A stretch of 64,000 nucleotides of DNA. Source: Martinezella tropici. Its GTDB lineage: Bacteria > Pseudomonadota > Alphaproteobacteria > Rhizobiales > Rhizobiaceae. The stretch spans positions 1 through 64,000 of the forward strand of contig NZ_VNIP01000017.1 in the NCBI RefSeq assembly GCF_008370325.1. The letters are read 5' to 3'. Position numbers and translations under genes: made by a program. The notes under the pieces are model-generated. The model did not search any database, was not told where the DNA came from, and saw only the letters and a program-made list of their open reading frames with translations. Positions 36,073 through 44,970 of the stretch are shown piece after piece (the stretch's first letter is position 1; every line of letters begins with the position of its first letter).

Positions 36073-36988
36073 CATTGCCGCCACCTCCCTGCCGATGCAG
36101 GCGGCCGCGGCGCGCGAACGCAGCGAGGCCCGCACGGCTCTCCTCTTCGCTCTGCCTGCCATCATCCTGATCGTGCTTTTCATCATTGTGCCGATCGTCG
36201 CCGTCGTCGTGCTCGGCTTCACGGATTTCCAGCTCGGCGACAAGAGCCTGCGCTTCGTCGCCTTTGAGAACTATGCGCATCTGTTGCGTGACCGCGCCTT
36301 CATAAAGTCGCTCTGGAACACGGCGACCTATACCGCCATCGTCGCACCCGTCTCGATCGCGCTCGGTCTCGGCGTCGCTCTGCTCATCGAAAGCGAAGGT
36401 ATCGGCCGCAGCTTCTTCCGCACCGCCTATTTCCTGCCCGTCGCCTCGCTGATCGTCGCGATGGCGACCGTCTGGCAGTATCTCTTCCACCCGACGATCG
36501 GCCCGATCAATGCGCTTCTGGCCGAGATCGGCGTGCGCGGCCCGAACTGGCTCGGCTCGTCGGGAACGGCGCTCTACAGCCTGTCGATCATCGGCGTCTG
36601 GCAGTCGGTCGGCTTCAACATGGTGCTGTTTCTGGCCGGCCTCACCGCCATCCCGCGCGAACTTTATGCCGCGGCCGAAGTTGACGGCGCGAAATCGGCC
36701 TGGGACCGCTTCTGGCTCGTCACCTGGCCGATGCTCGGACCGACGACGCTGTTCGTCACGACAATCAGCATCATCAATGCGGTGAAGGTGTTCGACACTG
36801 TGAAGGCCCTGACCGACGGCGGCCCGAACCATGCCTCGGAAGTCCTGCTCTTCTCGATCTACCAGGAAGGCTTCGTCTATCTCCGTGTCGGCTATGCCTC
36901 GGCGATGACCACGGTCTTCCTCGCCATCCTCGTGGTGCTGACCTTCCTGCAATATCGCGTCCAAGACCGGCAGGTGCACTACACATGA
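36065..36988 (+). CDS. ABC transporter permease (UgpA/MalF-like)
   Basis: A 307-residue permease with six predicted membrane helices, the first from about residue 24 (RTALLFALPAIILIVLFIIV). The EAA loop is ELYAAAEVDGAKSAWDRFWL, followed by VTWPMLGPTTLFVTTISIIN. It overlaps the ATPase gene by 8 bases and the second permease by 4, so the three are coupled. It resembles glycerol-3-phosphate or sugar importers; the substrate is not fixed by sequence. Confidence 0.94.
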   Translation: MASIAATSLPMQAAAARERSEARTALLFALPAIILIVLFIIVPIVAVVVLGFTDFQLGDKSLRFVAFENYAHLLRDRAFIKSLWNTATYTAIVAPVSIALGLGVALLIESEGIGRSFFRTAYFLPVASLIVAMATVWQYLFHPTIGPINALLAEIGVRGPNWLGSSGTALYSLSIIGVWQSVGFNMVLFLAGLTAIPRELYAAAEVDGAKSAWDRFWLVTWPMLGPTTLFVTTISIINAVKVFDTVKALTDGGPNHASEVLLFSIYQEGFVYLRVGYASAMTTVFLAILVVLTFLQYRVQDRQVHYT

Positions 36989-37821
36989 CCTCGACAGGCT
37001 TCACTCCCGGCCGCATCCTGCGCCTCTCGCTGCTGATATCAGGCGCGCTCATCTTCCTCGCGCCCTACATCTTCATGATCTCGACCGCCGGCAAGGCGCA
37101 GGACGATATCTTCACCTCCGCCCTGAAGCTGATCCCGACGCATTTCTATTACGTCGAGAACATCGCCAAGGCGCTGAGCAAGGTTGACATGGGCACGCTG
37201 CTCTTCAACGGCGTCCTCGTCTGCGGCCTGATCTTCTTCTTCCAGGTGCTGATCGCCATACCCTGTGCTTATGCCATGGCGAAACTAAAGTTCCCTGCTG
37301 CGCGCATGATGATGGTGCTGGTTATGCTCGGCCTGCTGGTCCCGATCCATGCGACGGCGCTGCCGCTCTATGTCGGCTTCAACAGCCTGTCGCTCTTGAA
37401 CAGCTATACGGCCCTGGTCGCGCCCTTCTCGATCTCGGTCTTCGCGATCTTCATGTTCCTGCAGTTCTTCCGCGCCATGCCTGATGACCTGATCCACGCC
37501 GCCCGTCTCGATGGCATGTCGGAAATCGGCATCGTCGCTCGCGTCATCGTGCCGAATGCCTGGCCGGCGGTCACCGCCTTCGCGATCTTCTCGGTCGTCG
37601 CACACTGGAACGACCTCTACTGGCCGCTGATCGTCATCACCAAGCAGGATTATTTTACGCCGCCGCTCGGCCTCATGTATTTCCGCGCCGCCGAAGCCGG
37701 CGACGACTACGGCGCGCTCATGGCGGCAACCCTGATCATTACCCTTCCCCTCGTCTTCGCATTCCTTCTCGCGCAGAAGCGCTTCGTCGAGGGCATCACC
37801 ATGACCGGTCTCAAAGGCTGA
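36985..37821 (+). CDS. ABC transporter permease (UgpE/MalG-like)
   Basis: A 278-residue permease with six helices. The EAA loop is DLIHAARLDGMSEIGIVARV, followed by IVPNAWPAVTAFAIFSVVAH. The C-terminus FAFLLAQKRFVEGITMTGLK is the standard MalG-type ending. It pairs with the upstream permease (ATGA overlap). A RIME-like palindrome follows before the binding-protein gene, which may separate or stabilise mRNA segments. Confidence 0.94.
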   Translation: MTSTGFTPGRILRLSLLISGALIFLAPYIFMISTAGKAQDDIFTSALKLIPTHFYYVENIAKALSKVDMGTLLFNGVLVCGLIFFFQVLIAIPCAYAMAKLKFPAARMMMVLVMLGLLVPIHATALPLYVGFNSLSLLNSYTALVAPFSISVFAIFMFLQFFRAMPDDLIHAARLDGMSEIGIVARVIVPNAWPAVTAFAIFSVVAHWNDLYWPLIVITKQDYFTPPLGLMYFRAAEAGDDYGALMAATLIITLPLVFAFLLAQKRFVEGITMTGLKG

Positions 37822-37830
37822 CCGGTTCGC

Positions 37831-37943
37831 CTAGAGCGGATGATCTTAGATCGAAGCGATCTAAAATCTGAATCCGCTCTAGAATCAAAGAAGTAGAGCA
37901 TGATGTCGTCCGAAAACCGCAAGCACTTTTCGGCATCATGCTC
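37831..37943. repeat. RIME1-like element inside the transporter operon
   Basis: The first palindrome is AGAGCGGAT ... ATCCGCTCT (about 37833-37880), with an inner GATCTTAGATC. The second is GAGCATGATG ... CATCATGCTC (37896-37943), enclosing CGAAAA/TTTTCG. It is the most regular of the copies in this window and sits between the permease and binding-protein genes. Confidence 0.8.
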
Positions 37944-37959
37944 GACAGGAGAACGAGCG

Positions 37960-39225
37960 ATGAAGCATATCACCCAGATTCTCGCCGCCGCGGCCATTTC
38001 GATGGTCGTGACGGTCCCGGCCTATGCCGAAACGACCCTGACGGTTCATTATCCCATGCCCGGCTTCTTCAAGAACGTGATGGACACGATCTCGAAGAAG
38101 TTCATGGAAGAAAACCCGGACATCAAGATCCAGTTCGCCGCTCCCTCGGCCACCTATGAGGAAGGCATTCAAACCATCCTGCGTCAGGTCGGCACCAGCG
38201 AGATGCCCGATGTCACCTTCATCGGCCTCAACCGCCTGTGCATGATGGATGAGCGCAACGTCGCCGTCGACCTCGGCCCCCTCGTCAAGAAAGAGGGCAA
38301 TATGGCTGAAAAGGGCTTCTCGGACACGATCCTGAAGCTCGCCCAGGTCAAGGGCAAGCAGGTCGGCCTCGCTTTTGCGACGTCCAACCCGATCATGTAC
38401 TACAATGCCGATCTGGTGAAGGCGGCCGGCGGCAATCCGGACAACCCGCCGAAGACCTGGGATGAAGTCATCGCGCTCGCCGGCAAGATCAAGGCGCTCG
38501 GCAACGGTGTCGACGGCATGGACTTCCGTTGGCAGGGTGACGACTGGATGTTCTCCGCCCTCCTCTTCGGCGCCGGCGGCAAGATGCTGAGCGACGACGA
38601 GACGAAGGTCGCCTTCAACGGTCCCGAGGGCCAGAAGGCCGTCGAGATGATCCAGCGCTTCGTCAAGGAAGGCGGCATGCCGGTCTTCACTAAGGCTGCC
38701 GGCGAACAGGCCTTCGCTGCCGGCAAGGTCGGCTTCGAATTCCAGACGACCGGCGCGCTCGTCAATACCATCAAGAATGTCGGCACCAAGTTCGACCTGC
38801 GCACCGCCAAACTGCCACTGATCGACCCGGTCAATGGCCGCCTGCCGACGGGCGGCAACGCCGTCGTTATCCTGACCCATGACCCGGTCAAGGAAGAAGC
38901 TGCCTGGAAGTTCGCCAAGTTCGCCGCCGGCCCCTATGGTGCCTCGGTCGTCGTTCCCGGCACCGGCTATGTTCCGAACAACGAGCTTGCTGCTAAGTCC
39001 GCTGAATATCTCGGCGACTTCTACAAGAAGAACCCGCTGTTCCAGGCCGGCCTCAGCCAGATGTCGATCATGGTTCCCTGGTACGCCTTCCCGGGCGCCA
39101 ACGGCGTCAAGGTCACGCAGACCATCGTCGACAACCTCTCGCGCATCGTCGACGGCTCGGCCACGCCGAAGGAAGCGCTCGACGACGCCGCTTCCGACGT
39201 CGAAGGCCTGCTGCCGCGCAGCTGA
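37960..39225 (+). CDS. Extracellular solute-binding protein (UgpB-like, family 1)
   Basis: A 421-residue periplasmic binding protein. Signal peptide of about 24 residues with the cleavage site PAYA|ET. Family-1 features are IQTILRQVGTSEMPDVTFIG, YYNADLVKAAGG, AFAAGKVGFEFQTTGAL and LPTGGNAVVILTHDP. The last gene of the MPE-ATPase-permease-permease unit, separated by a RIME-like hairpin. The pattern is closest to UgpB-type proteins (glycerol-3-phosphate or glycerophosphodiester), but the ligand cannot be proved. A perfect terminator follows. Confidence 0.93.
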   Translation: MKHITQILAAAAISMVVTVPAYAETTLTVHYPMPGFFKNVMDTISKKFMEENPDIKIQFAAPSATYEEGIQTILRQVGTSEMPDVTFIGLNRLCMMDERNVAVDLGPLVKKEGNMAEKGFSDTILKLAQVKGKQVGLAFATSNPIMYYNADLVKAAGGNPDNPPKTWDEVIALAGKIKALGNGVDGMDFRWQGDDWMFSALLFGAGGKMLSDDETKVAFNGPEGQKAVEMIQRFVKEGGMPVFTKAAGEQAFAAGKVGFEFQTTGALVNTIKNVGTKFDLRTAKLPLIDPVNGRLPTGGNAVVILTHDPVKEEAAWKFAKFAAGPYGASVVVPGTGYVPNNELAAKSAEYLGDFYKKNPLFQAGLSQMSIMVPWYAFPGANGVKVTQTIVDNLSRIVDGSATPKEALDDAASDVEGLLPRS

Positions 39226-39251
39226 TCTTTCAAACGGCACTGAAGATACCG

Positions 39252-39280
39252 CGCCGCCTCTCCCGAAGAGGCGGCGTTCT
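39252..39280. terminator. Rho-independent terminator between binding protein and LacI gene
   Basis: CGCCGCCTCT (39252-39261), loop CCCGA, AGAGGCGGCG (39267-39276), then TTCTT. Perfect 10-bp stem, placed between convergent genes. Confidence 0.85.
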
Positions 39281-39296
39281 TATATGCAAAGGGATG

Positions 39297-40280
39297 TCAG
39301 GGTTGAATGGCGAGATTGCGCACCGTTCCACCCGCGCGCATTCGATAGGGCACGCTCAGATGACGCGGCGGCGCGGCGTTTTCCGCCATATCGAGCAGCA
39401 GCGAGGCGGCCGCAGCCCCCATCGTCCCGTCCGGAATTTCGACCGTCGTCAGTGAAACCTCCCCGAGAAAGCCAAGGGAAATCCCGTCGAAGCCGGCGAC
39501 CGAAATATCGCGCGGGATCGAAAAACCCTGGCGCCGAAGCGCGCCCATGACGCCGAGCGCCAGAAGATCGTTGGAGGCGATGATCGCCGTCGGGCCGAAA
39601 CGTGAAATAGCATCAGAGAGATCGAGCTGTTCCAGGCTGTTCACGAAGGAAATTTCGAGCGCATCAAGGGGCTGTTGCCGCGCCGCCTCCATCGCCCTGA
39701 CATAGCCGTGATAGCGCAGTCTTGCCCGATCCGATGCCGAGAAGTGGCCTGATATGAACAGGATGCGGCGATGCCCCATTTGCAGGAGGTGCTCGGTCAG
39801 ATCACGGCCGGCACCGAAATTGTCTGTCGCGACGGCGGCGGTGAAGCGGGCAGTCGGCAGATTGCCGAGCAATACGGTCGGCGGCAGAGCGGATGGCAGA
39901 ACTAGGCTGCGTTCGGGATCGCAGAGCGTCAGGATGAGGCCGGTCGGCTGCTGCTGCAGCAGCGAGGCGACAGCATCAGCCTCTTGCGCCGGATCATAAT
40001 TCGATTGCGCGATCAGCACGCTATGCCCGGCATGAAGGGCTCGGTTCTGAATGCTGGAAAGCGAAGCCGCGAAAACCGGATTGGTAATGCTCGGAATGAG
40101 CACGCCGATCGCCGGCCGGCCATTGCCGCTGCGGCTGCCGGCGCGATAGCCGAGCTCCGCCGCCGCCCGGCGCACGCGCCGCACCATCTCGTCGCTGACC
40201 GGACCGGTGCGATTCATCACCCGGCTGGCGGTCGCAACCGAACAACCGGCGCGAAAGGCGATCTGCTGGAGCGTCGACAT
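39297..40280 (-). CDS. LacI family transcriptional regulator
   Basis: A 327-residue regulator. The N-terminal HTH is in TLQQIAFRAGCSVATASRVM followed by RTGPVSDEMVRRVRRAAAEL and GYR, with a sugar-binding-protein-like ligand domain (IGVLIPSITNPVFAASLSSI; TAIIASNDLLALGVMGAL; VAGFDGISLG). ATG at 40280 was chosen; the in-frame ATG at 40331 adds an unconserved stretch. Encoded divergently from the YWTD-propeller gene, 252 bases apart, so it may control that gene; the transporter operon lies convergent on the other side and is also a candidate. Confidence 0.92.
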   Translation of the reverse strand: MSTLQQIAFRAGCSVATASRVMNRTGPVSDEMVRRVRRAAAELGYRAGSRSGNGRPAIGVLIPSITNPVFAASLSSIQNRALHAGHSVLIAQSNYDPAQEADAVASLLQQQPTGLILTLCDPERSLVLPSALPPTVLLGNLPTARFTAAVATDNFGAGRDLTEHLLQMGHRRILFISGHFSASDRARLRYHGYVRAMEAARQQPLDALEISFVNSLEQLDLSDAISRFGPTAIIASNDLLALGVMGALRRQGFSIPRDISVAGFDGISLGFLGEVSLTTVEIPDGTMGAAAASLLLDMAENAAPPRHLSVPYRMRAGGTVRNLAIQP

Positions 40281-40532
40281 GATATCAATCACCTCCGGCT
40301 TCGGTTTCAGCCTTCGACTGGTGCAGTCCATGGGAATGACGGGGATTTATATCAGACCGATGACACTTATTTGACAACCCTTCATCCGCGCCGCGACAAT
40401 CCGGCCCTTGATATTTGTTGCGGTGCAGCAGATGGTCATCGTGATCGCAGCGGCGAATGATGCTGTCATCAACCGATGCCATGATTGCCGCGCTGTGATC
40501 CGCAGATCCGCTCCCTTTGAAAGGATGCTCTC

Positions 40533-41453
40533 ATGTCAGAAGCAGAAGCACGGACGCCTGCCACCTCCGCCGACCAGACCGAACGATTGTTCTTCCTCGA
40601 TATCAACGACGGACGAATCCTCTCCTCCGCCATCGACGGCACCGATCTCAAGCTCATCGTCCAGCGGCCGGGCCGCAGCCCGGACGGCATTCTCGTCGAC
40701 AGCGAGAACGGCTGGATCTACTGGACGGAGATGGGCACGGACTACAACGCCCATGACGGCTCCATCGAGCGCATGGATCTCGACGGCGGCAATCACGTCA
40801 CGCTGATCCCGCCGGGCAATACATTGGTCACGCCGAAGCAGATCCAGCTCGATCGCGACAACGGCAAGCTCTATTGGTGCGACCGCGAAGGCATGCGCGT
40901 CATGCGAGCCAATATCGACGGCAGCGACATCGAAACCCTGGTGCAGAACGGCGATAGCCCGGAAGAGAGCGCCGATATCGAACGCTGGTGCGTCGGCATC
41001 GCGCTCGATCTGCCGCTCGGCCAGATCTACTGGACCCAGAAGGGACCGCCGGATGCCGGCCTCGGCCGCATCTTCCGCGCCGGCATCAATATACCGGCCG
41101 GCGAAACCGCGACAAGCCGCAGCGACATCGAGACACTGCTGGACAAGCTGCCGGAACCGATCGATCTCGAACTGGATCTCGCCACCCGCACGATCTACTG
41201 GACCGATCGCGGCAATCTTCCACGCGGCAATACCGTCAACCGCGCCCAGATGGACGATATCGCCGCAACCTCCGAAGTCGTCCTCGAAGGGCTCGACGAA
41301 GGCATCGGCCTCTCGCTCGACCTACCGAACAACCGCATGTTCTTCACCGACATCGGCGGCAATCTCTACTCCGCAAGCCTCGACGGCTCGGGCGAGCGCG
41401 AACTACTGCACCATGCCGGCTCGTTCACGGGGATTGTTTACGCTGTGGTTTGA
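40533..41453 (+). CDS. YWTD-type beta-propeller protein (copy 1)
   Basis: A 306-residue soluble protein without signal peptide, built from about six YWTD (LDL-receptor class B) repeats: IYWTEMG, LYWCDREG, IYWTQKG, IYWTDRG and the shared lead PDGILVDSENGW. A closely related copy lies at 58728-59648, sharing PKQIQLD/PKQIHLD, DREGMRVMR, WCVGI, LPEPIDLELDLATRT and RGNTVNR. Bacterial members have no settled function; the propeller resembles SMP-30 or lactonase folds, so a role on sugar lactones or other acids is possible. Divergent from a LacI regulator. Confidence 0.85.
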   Translation: MSEAEARTPATSADQTERLFFLDINDGRILSSAIDGTDLKLIVQRPGRSPDGILVDSENGWIYWTEMGTDYNAHDGSIERMDLDGGNHVTLIPPGNTLVTPKQIQLDRDNGKLYWCDREGMRVMRANIDGSDIETLVQNGDSPEESADIERWCVGIALDLPLGQIYWTQKGPPDAGLGRIFRAGINIPAGETATSRSDIETLLDKLPEPIDLELDLATRTIYWTDRGNLPRGNTVNRAQMDDIAATSEVVLEGLDEGIGLSLDLPNNRMFFTDIGGNLYSASLDGSGERELLHHAGSFTGIVYAVV

Positions 41454-41497
41454 GGTTTCCAATCGACTTCAAGTCGTGGAATTGCCCCTCACCCTAG

Positions 41498-41613
41498 CCC
41501 TCTCCCCGTTTTGACGGGGAGAGGGAACGACCTCATACCCTCGCCCAATAGGTAGTTGAAGGGAAGGCTGTGGGTGCGTCTATCCCCTTCTCCCCGTCAG
41601 AACGGGGAGAAGG
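41498..41613. repeat. Two palindromes between copy-1 propeller and dehydrogenase
   Basis: CCCTCTCCCCGT (41498-41509)/ACGGGGAGAGGG (41514-41525), loop TTTG, and CCTTCTCCCCGT (41586-41597)/ACGGGGAGAAGG (41602-41613), loop CAGA. Both have perfect 12-bp stems. They lie between convergent genes; the same core occurs at 16401-16422. Confidence 0.8.
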
Positions 41614-41647
41614 TGGCCGACAGGCCGGATGAGGGGCACTTCGCCAC

Positions 41648-43234
41648 TCAATTGCCCTTGCGCACACCATCCAGCAGATGCGGCAACGACCTAACGCCAC
41701 CATCGCGCAATTCCACCGGCAGCAACCCTTCCGGCAGATCCTGATAGGAAACTGGACGCAGGAAGCGGCGGATGGCCAGCGTGCCGACCGAGGTGGTGCG
41801 GCTGTCCGAGGTCGCCGGGAAAGGCCCGCCATGCACCATGGCGTGAGAGACTTCGACGCCGGTCGGCCAGCCATTGGCGAGAATGCGCCCAACTTTGCGT
41901 TCCAGCACCGGCACCAGCTTGGCGGCCGTGGTGTAGTCATCCGCTTCGATCTGCAGCGTCGCGGTCAGCTGGCCCTCGAGCTTTTCCGCAACCGCGATCA
42001 TCTGGTCGACATTCTTGCAGCGCACGAGAAGGCTTGCCGCGCCGAAAACTTCGTGGCCTAAGCGCTCGTCGGCCAGGAACTGCTCCGCTTCTGTCTCGAA
42101 GAAGATGCCGGGGCTGCGATTGACGCCTTCAGCCGGCGCACCATGAGCGACGGTCTTGACCGCCTCATGCTCTGCCAATGCGGCAACACCTTTGTCGAAG
42201 GCGGCATGAATGCCCGGCGTCAGCATCGGTGCCGGCGCACGGCCGGTCAGGGCACCGCTGGCAGCCTGGACGAACCGGTCGAGATCGGGGCTCTCGATCG
42301 CAAAAAGCAGGCCGGGGTTGGTGCAGAACTGGCCGGCGCCGAGCGTCAGGGAATCGATGAAGCCCGTACCGATCGCCTCGGCGCGCGCGGCAAGGGCGGC
42401 CGGGAAGAGGAAGACGGGATTGACGCTGCTCATTTCGGCATAGACCGGGATCGGCTCGGGCCTGGCTGCGGCAATGGCACCAAGCGCCAGGCCGCCGCCA
42501 CGCGAGCCGGTGAAGCCGACGGCCTTGATGCGGGGATTGCGCACCAGCGCAGCACCGGTTTCATTGGCACCGGTCAGCAGCGAGAACGTCCCTTCCGGCA
42601 GGCCGCATTGGGCAACGGCGGCGCGGATGGCGCGGCCGACAAGCTCGCCCGTGCCCGGATGGGCAAGATGGCCCTTGACGACGACCGGGCAGCCGGCGGC
42701 AAGTGCCGAAGCCGTATCACCACCAGCAACCGAGAAGGCGAGCGGGAAATTGCTGGCACCGAAGACGGCAACCGGGCCGAGCGGAATCTGGCGCAGGCGC
42801 AGGTCTGGCCGCGGCAGCGGCTTGCGCTCCGGCAAGGCCGGATCGACGCGCAGATCGAGCCACTCGCCCGAGCGGACGACCTGGGCAAATAGCCGCAGCT
42901 GGCCGACGGTGCGCGCGCGTTCGCCCTGCAGGCGCGCGACAGGCAGGCCGGTCTCTTCCGTTGCCCGCTCGATCAGCGCGTCGCCGATGCCAATGATGTT
43001 GTCGGCAATCTTTTCAAGGAAGGCCGCGCGCTGCTCCGGGCTTGTCGCGCGGTAGATATCGAATGCCTGGGCCGCCAATTCGCACGCTTTGGCAACGTCG
43101 CTTTCGCTGGCGATCGCAAAGGCCGGTTCCAGGTTTGCGCCGGTTGCCGGGTTGATGGCACGCGCGGTTCTGTTGTCGCCGGTGGAATCCGAGCCGATCA
43201 GCAGATCGCCGCGAATCTCGAAAGACTGTGTCAT
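41648..43234 (-). CDS. 2,5-dioxovalerate (alpha-ketoglutaric semialdehyde) dehydrogenase
   Basis: A 528-residue NAD(P)-dependent aldehyde dehydrogenase. The cofactor region has [20 protein letters not shown] and [20 protein letters not shown]. The catalytic region has [13 protein letters not shown] (Glu), and [11 protein letters not shown] with the nucleophile Cys. The GSR-type loop is [14 protein letters not shown]. The length and pattern fit type III KGSA dehydrogenases, the last step of pentose or hydroxyproline/galactarate oxidation to 2-oxoglutarate. An ATGATAATCGTCAT palindrome lies upstream, similar to the dgoR operator. Substrate breadth of the family is wide. Confidence 0.9.
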   Translation of the reverse strand: MTQSFEIRGDLLIGSDSTGDNRTARAINPATGANLEPAFAIASESDVAKACELAAQAFDIYRATSPEQRAAFLEKIADNIIGIGDALIERATEETGLPVARLQGERARTVGQLRLFAQVVRSGEWLDLRVDPALPERKPLPRPDLRLRQIPLGPVAVFGASNFPLAFSVAGGDTASALAAGCPVVVKGHLAHPGTGELVGRAIRAAVAQCGLPEGTFSLLTGANETGAALVRNPRIKAVGFTGSRGGGLALGAIAAARPEPIPVYAEMSSVNPVFLFPAALAARAEAIGTGFIDSLTLGAGQFCTNPGLLFAIESPDLDRFVQAASGALTGRAPAPMLTPGIHAAFDKGVAALAEHEAVKTVAHGAPAEGVNRSPGIFFETEAEQFLADERLGHEVFGAASLLVRCKNVDQMIAVAEKLEGQLTATLQIEADDYTTAAKLVPVLERKVGRILANGWPTGVEVSHAMVHGGPFPATSDSRTTSVGTLAIRRFLRPVSYQDLPEGLLPVELRDGGVRSLPHLLDGVRKGN

Positions 43235-43307
43235 GGGTATTCCTTGATGATGTCGGAGCGCTGGGAGATGCGCTTCGAGAGCAGATAGCAGGATGGAATG
43301 ACAGATG

Positions 43308-43330
43308 TAAGATGATAATCGTCATCTAAT
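43308..43330 (-). promoter_or_regulatory. GntR-like operator upstream of the dioxovalerate dehydrogenase
   Basis: AGATGA (43310-43315) and TCATCT (43322-43327) flank TAATCG. The core GATGATAATCG resembles GATGATTATCG at the dgoR operator (27161-27171). Its place 75-95 bases before the start codon suits a promoter-proximal operator. Confidence 0.45.
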
Positions 43331-43458
43331 TATCAAGGTGCAAGCCCTGAGATCAAGGCGTCAGCGTCAATTAATCATACTTTATCTGCATATGGCGCTG
43401 CGGCCTCTTTCATGCCAATTTAGCGCCCATCCGAAAGACCGAGTGCGACCACGTCCCC

Positions 43459-44970
43459 ATGTCCATTGCGCTTCTTGACGATCCGATCGTCCAGTTCTTC
43501 ATTCTGGTTGTCGTCGGCACATTCGTCAGCCGCGTCATACTGCGTCGTCAGCGGGCCGGCCGTCTGATCGGCCAGATCGCCTTCTTCGTCTGCCTGACGG
43601 CACTTTTGTTCTATCATGGCATCGTCCCCTATGAGCCGAGCCCGCCTCAGGAGTCGGTGACGCTGCGCACCTTCACGGGCTTTGCCAAGATCGTCTGGTG
43701 GGTCAATGGCGCCTGGGTGCTGATTGCCTGCGTGCGGCTGTTCCTGATTTTCGAGCGCAAGCCTCGCGAAGGCCGGCTGCTGCAGGATCTGATCGTCGGC
43801 GTCATCTATCTCGGCGCCATTCTTTCCATTATCGGTAATGTCTTCAGCGTCCCGATCGGTACACTAATCGCAACATCGGGCGTCTTCGCCATCATTCTCG
43901 GTCTTGCCTTGCAGAGCACGTTGAGCGACGTCTTTTCCGGCATCGCGCTCAATCTCGGCCGCCCCTATACCGTCGGCGACTGGATCGTTGTTGACGATGA
44001 TATCCAGGGCCGCGTCGTCGAAACGAACTGGCGGGCGACGCATCTCTTGAGCGGCACCAACGATCTGGTCGTTATTCCCAATAGCGTCCTTGCAAAGACA
44101 CGGCTCACCAACCTTTCGTCGCCAGACGAGAGCCACGGCGCCACCGTCACCGTGAGAATCCAGCCGACCACCCAGCCGAACGTCGTCGCTGACGTGATGC
44201 AGAAAGTGCTGATCAGCTGCAATTCCATCCAGAAAACGCCCGAACCTTCCGTCGCCATCAGCTCGATCGACGAACAGGCGATCGAATTGCAGCTTTCCTT
44301 CCGCGTGCGCGAGATATCCCTGGCGACAACCGCCAAGAACGAGATCTACGATCTCCTTTACCGGCATGCGAAGGCAGCAGGCCTGAAGCTCGCCGGCCCT
44401 CCCGGCACGATCACCATTGCGGCGGAACACAAGACGGACACGGCCGGGGGACAGCAGAGCCCCGGCACGCCATGGCGGTTGCTCAACAACATCCCACTGT
44501 TCGCTTCGTTGACCGAGGACGAAAAGGAGCATCTGGCGACAAACATGCAGCGCCGCACCTATCACAAGGACGCCGTGATTGCCGAACAGGATGCTCGCCT
44601 GCGCTCGCTCACCATCGTCCGCTCGGGCGTGGTCAGCGTCACCCGTCGCGAAGGACATCGGCAGATCGAGCTGACGCGGCTCGCTCCGGGCGACTATTTC
44701 GGCGAAAACGGCTTGCTGATGGGCACGGGGGAAGTCGGAACGGTCCGAGCCCTGACCTTCGTCGTCACCTACGAAATCGGCGAGGATTGCCTGGCGCCCT
44801 TGCTGCATGACAGGCCCGCGCTCGCCGAGGAGCTCGGCGCAATCATGGCCAAGCGCATCGACGCCGAGCGTCACCTATTTGCCAATGCCGACATGCTGGT
44901 CCATGGCGCTCCCGTCAACTCGCTGAGCTCACGCATCAAGCATCTCTTTCAGCTGCAGCAGCATGACTAA
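43459..44970 (+). CDS. Mechanosensitive MscS channel fused to cyclic-nucleotide-binding domain
   Basis: A 503-residue inner-membrane channel. About four membrane helices lie in residues 10-160, then the MscS core ATSGVFAIILGLALQSTLSD and VFSGIALNLGRPYTVGDWI. From about residue 340, after a short linker, comes a CNBD: IPLFASLTEDEKEHLATNMQ, VIAEQD, then PGDYFGENGLL and TVRALTFVVTYEI (phosphate-binding cassette with Glu and Arg). The layout is that of bCNG channels, gated mainly by ligand rather than tension. Ligand (cAMP or cGMP) cannot be told. Its 3' end overlaps a convergent peptidase gene. Confidence 0.93.
   Translation: MSIALLDDPIVQFFILVVVGTFVSRVILRRQRAGRLIGQIAFFVCLTALLFYHGIVPYEPSPPQESVTLRTFTGFAKIVWWVNGAWVLIACVRLFLIFERKPREGRLLQDLIVGVIYLGAILSIIGNVFSVPIGTLIATSGVFAIILGLALQSTLSDVFSGIALNLGRPYTVGDWIVVDDDIQGRVVETNWRATHLLSGTNDLVVIPNSVLAKTRLTNLSSPDESHGATVTVRIQPTTQPNVVADVMQKVLISCNSIQKTPEPSVAISSIDEQAIELQLSFRVREISLATTAKNEIYDLLYRHAKAAGLKLAGPPGTITIAAEHKTDTAGGQQSPGTPWRLLNNIPLFASLTEDEKEHLATNMQRRTYHKDAVIAEQDARLRSLTIVRSGVVSVTRREGHRQIELTRLAPGDYFGENGLLMGTGEVGTVRALTFVVTYEIGEDCLAPLLHDRPALAEELGAIMAKRIDAERHLFANADMLVHGAPVNSLSSRIKHLFQLQQHD

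Noticed and set aside
37936-39240. Long antisense frame over the binding-protein gene
   Set aside because: Mirror of a strongly supported binding-protein gene; translated sequence has no recognisable features.
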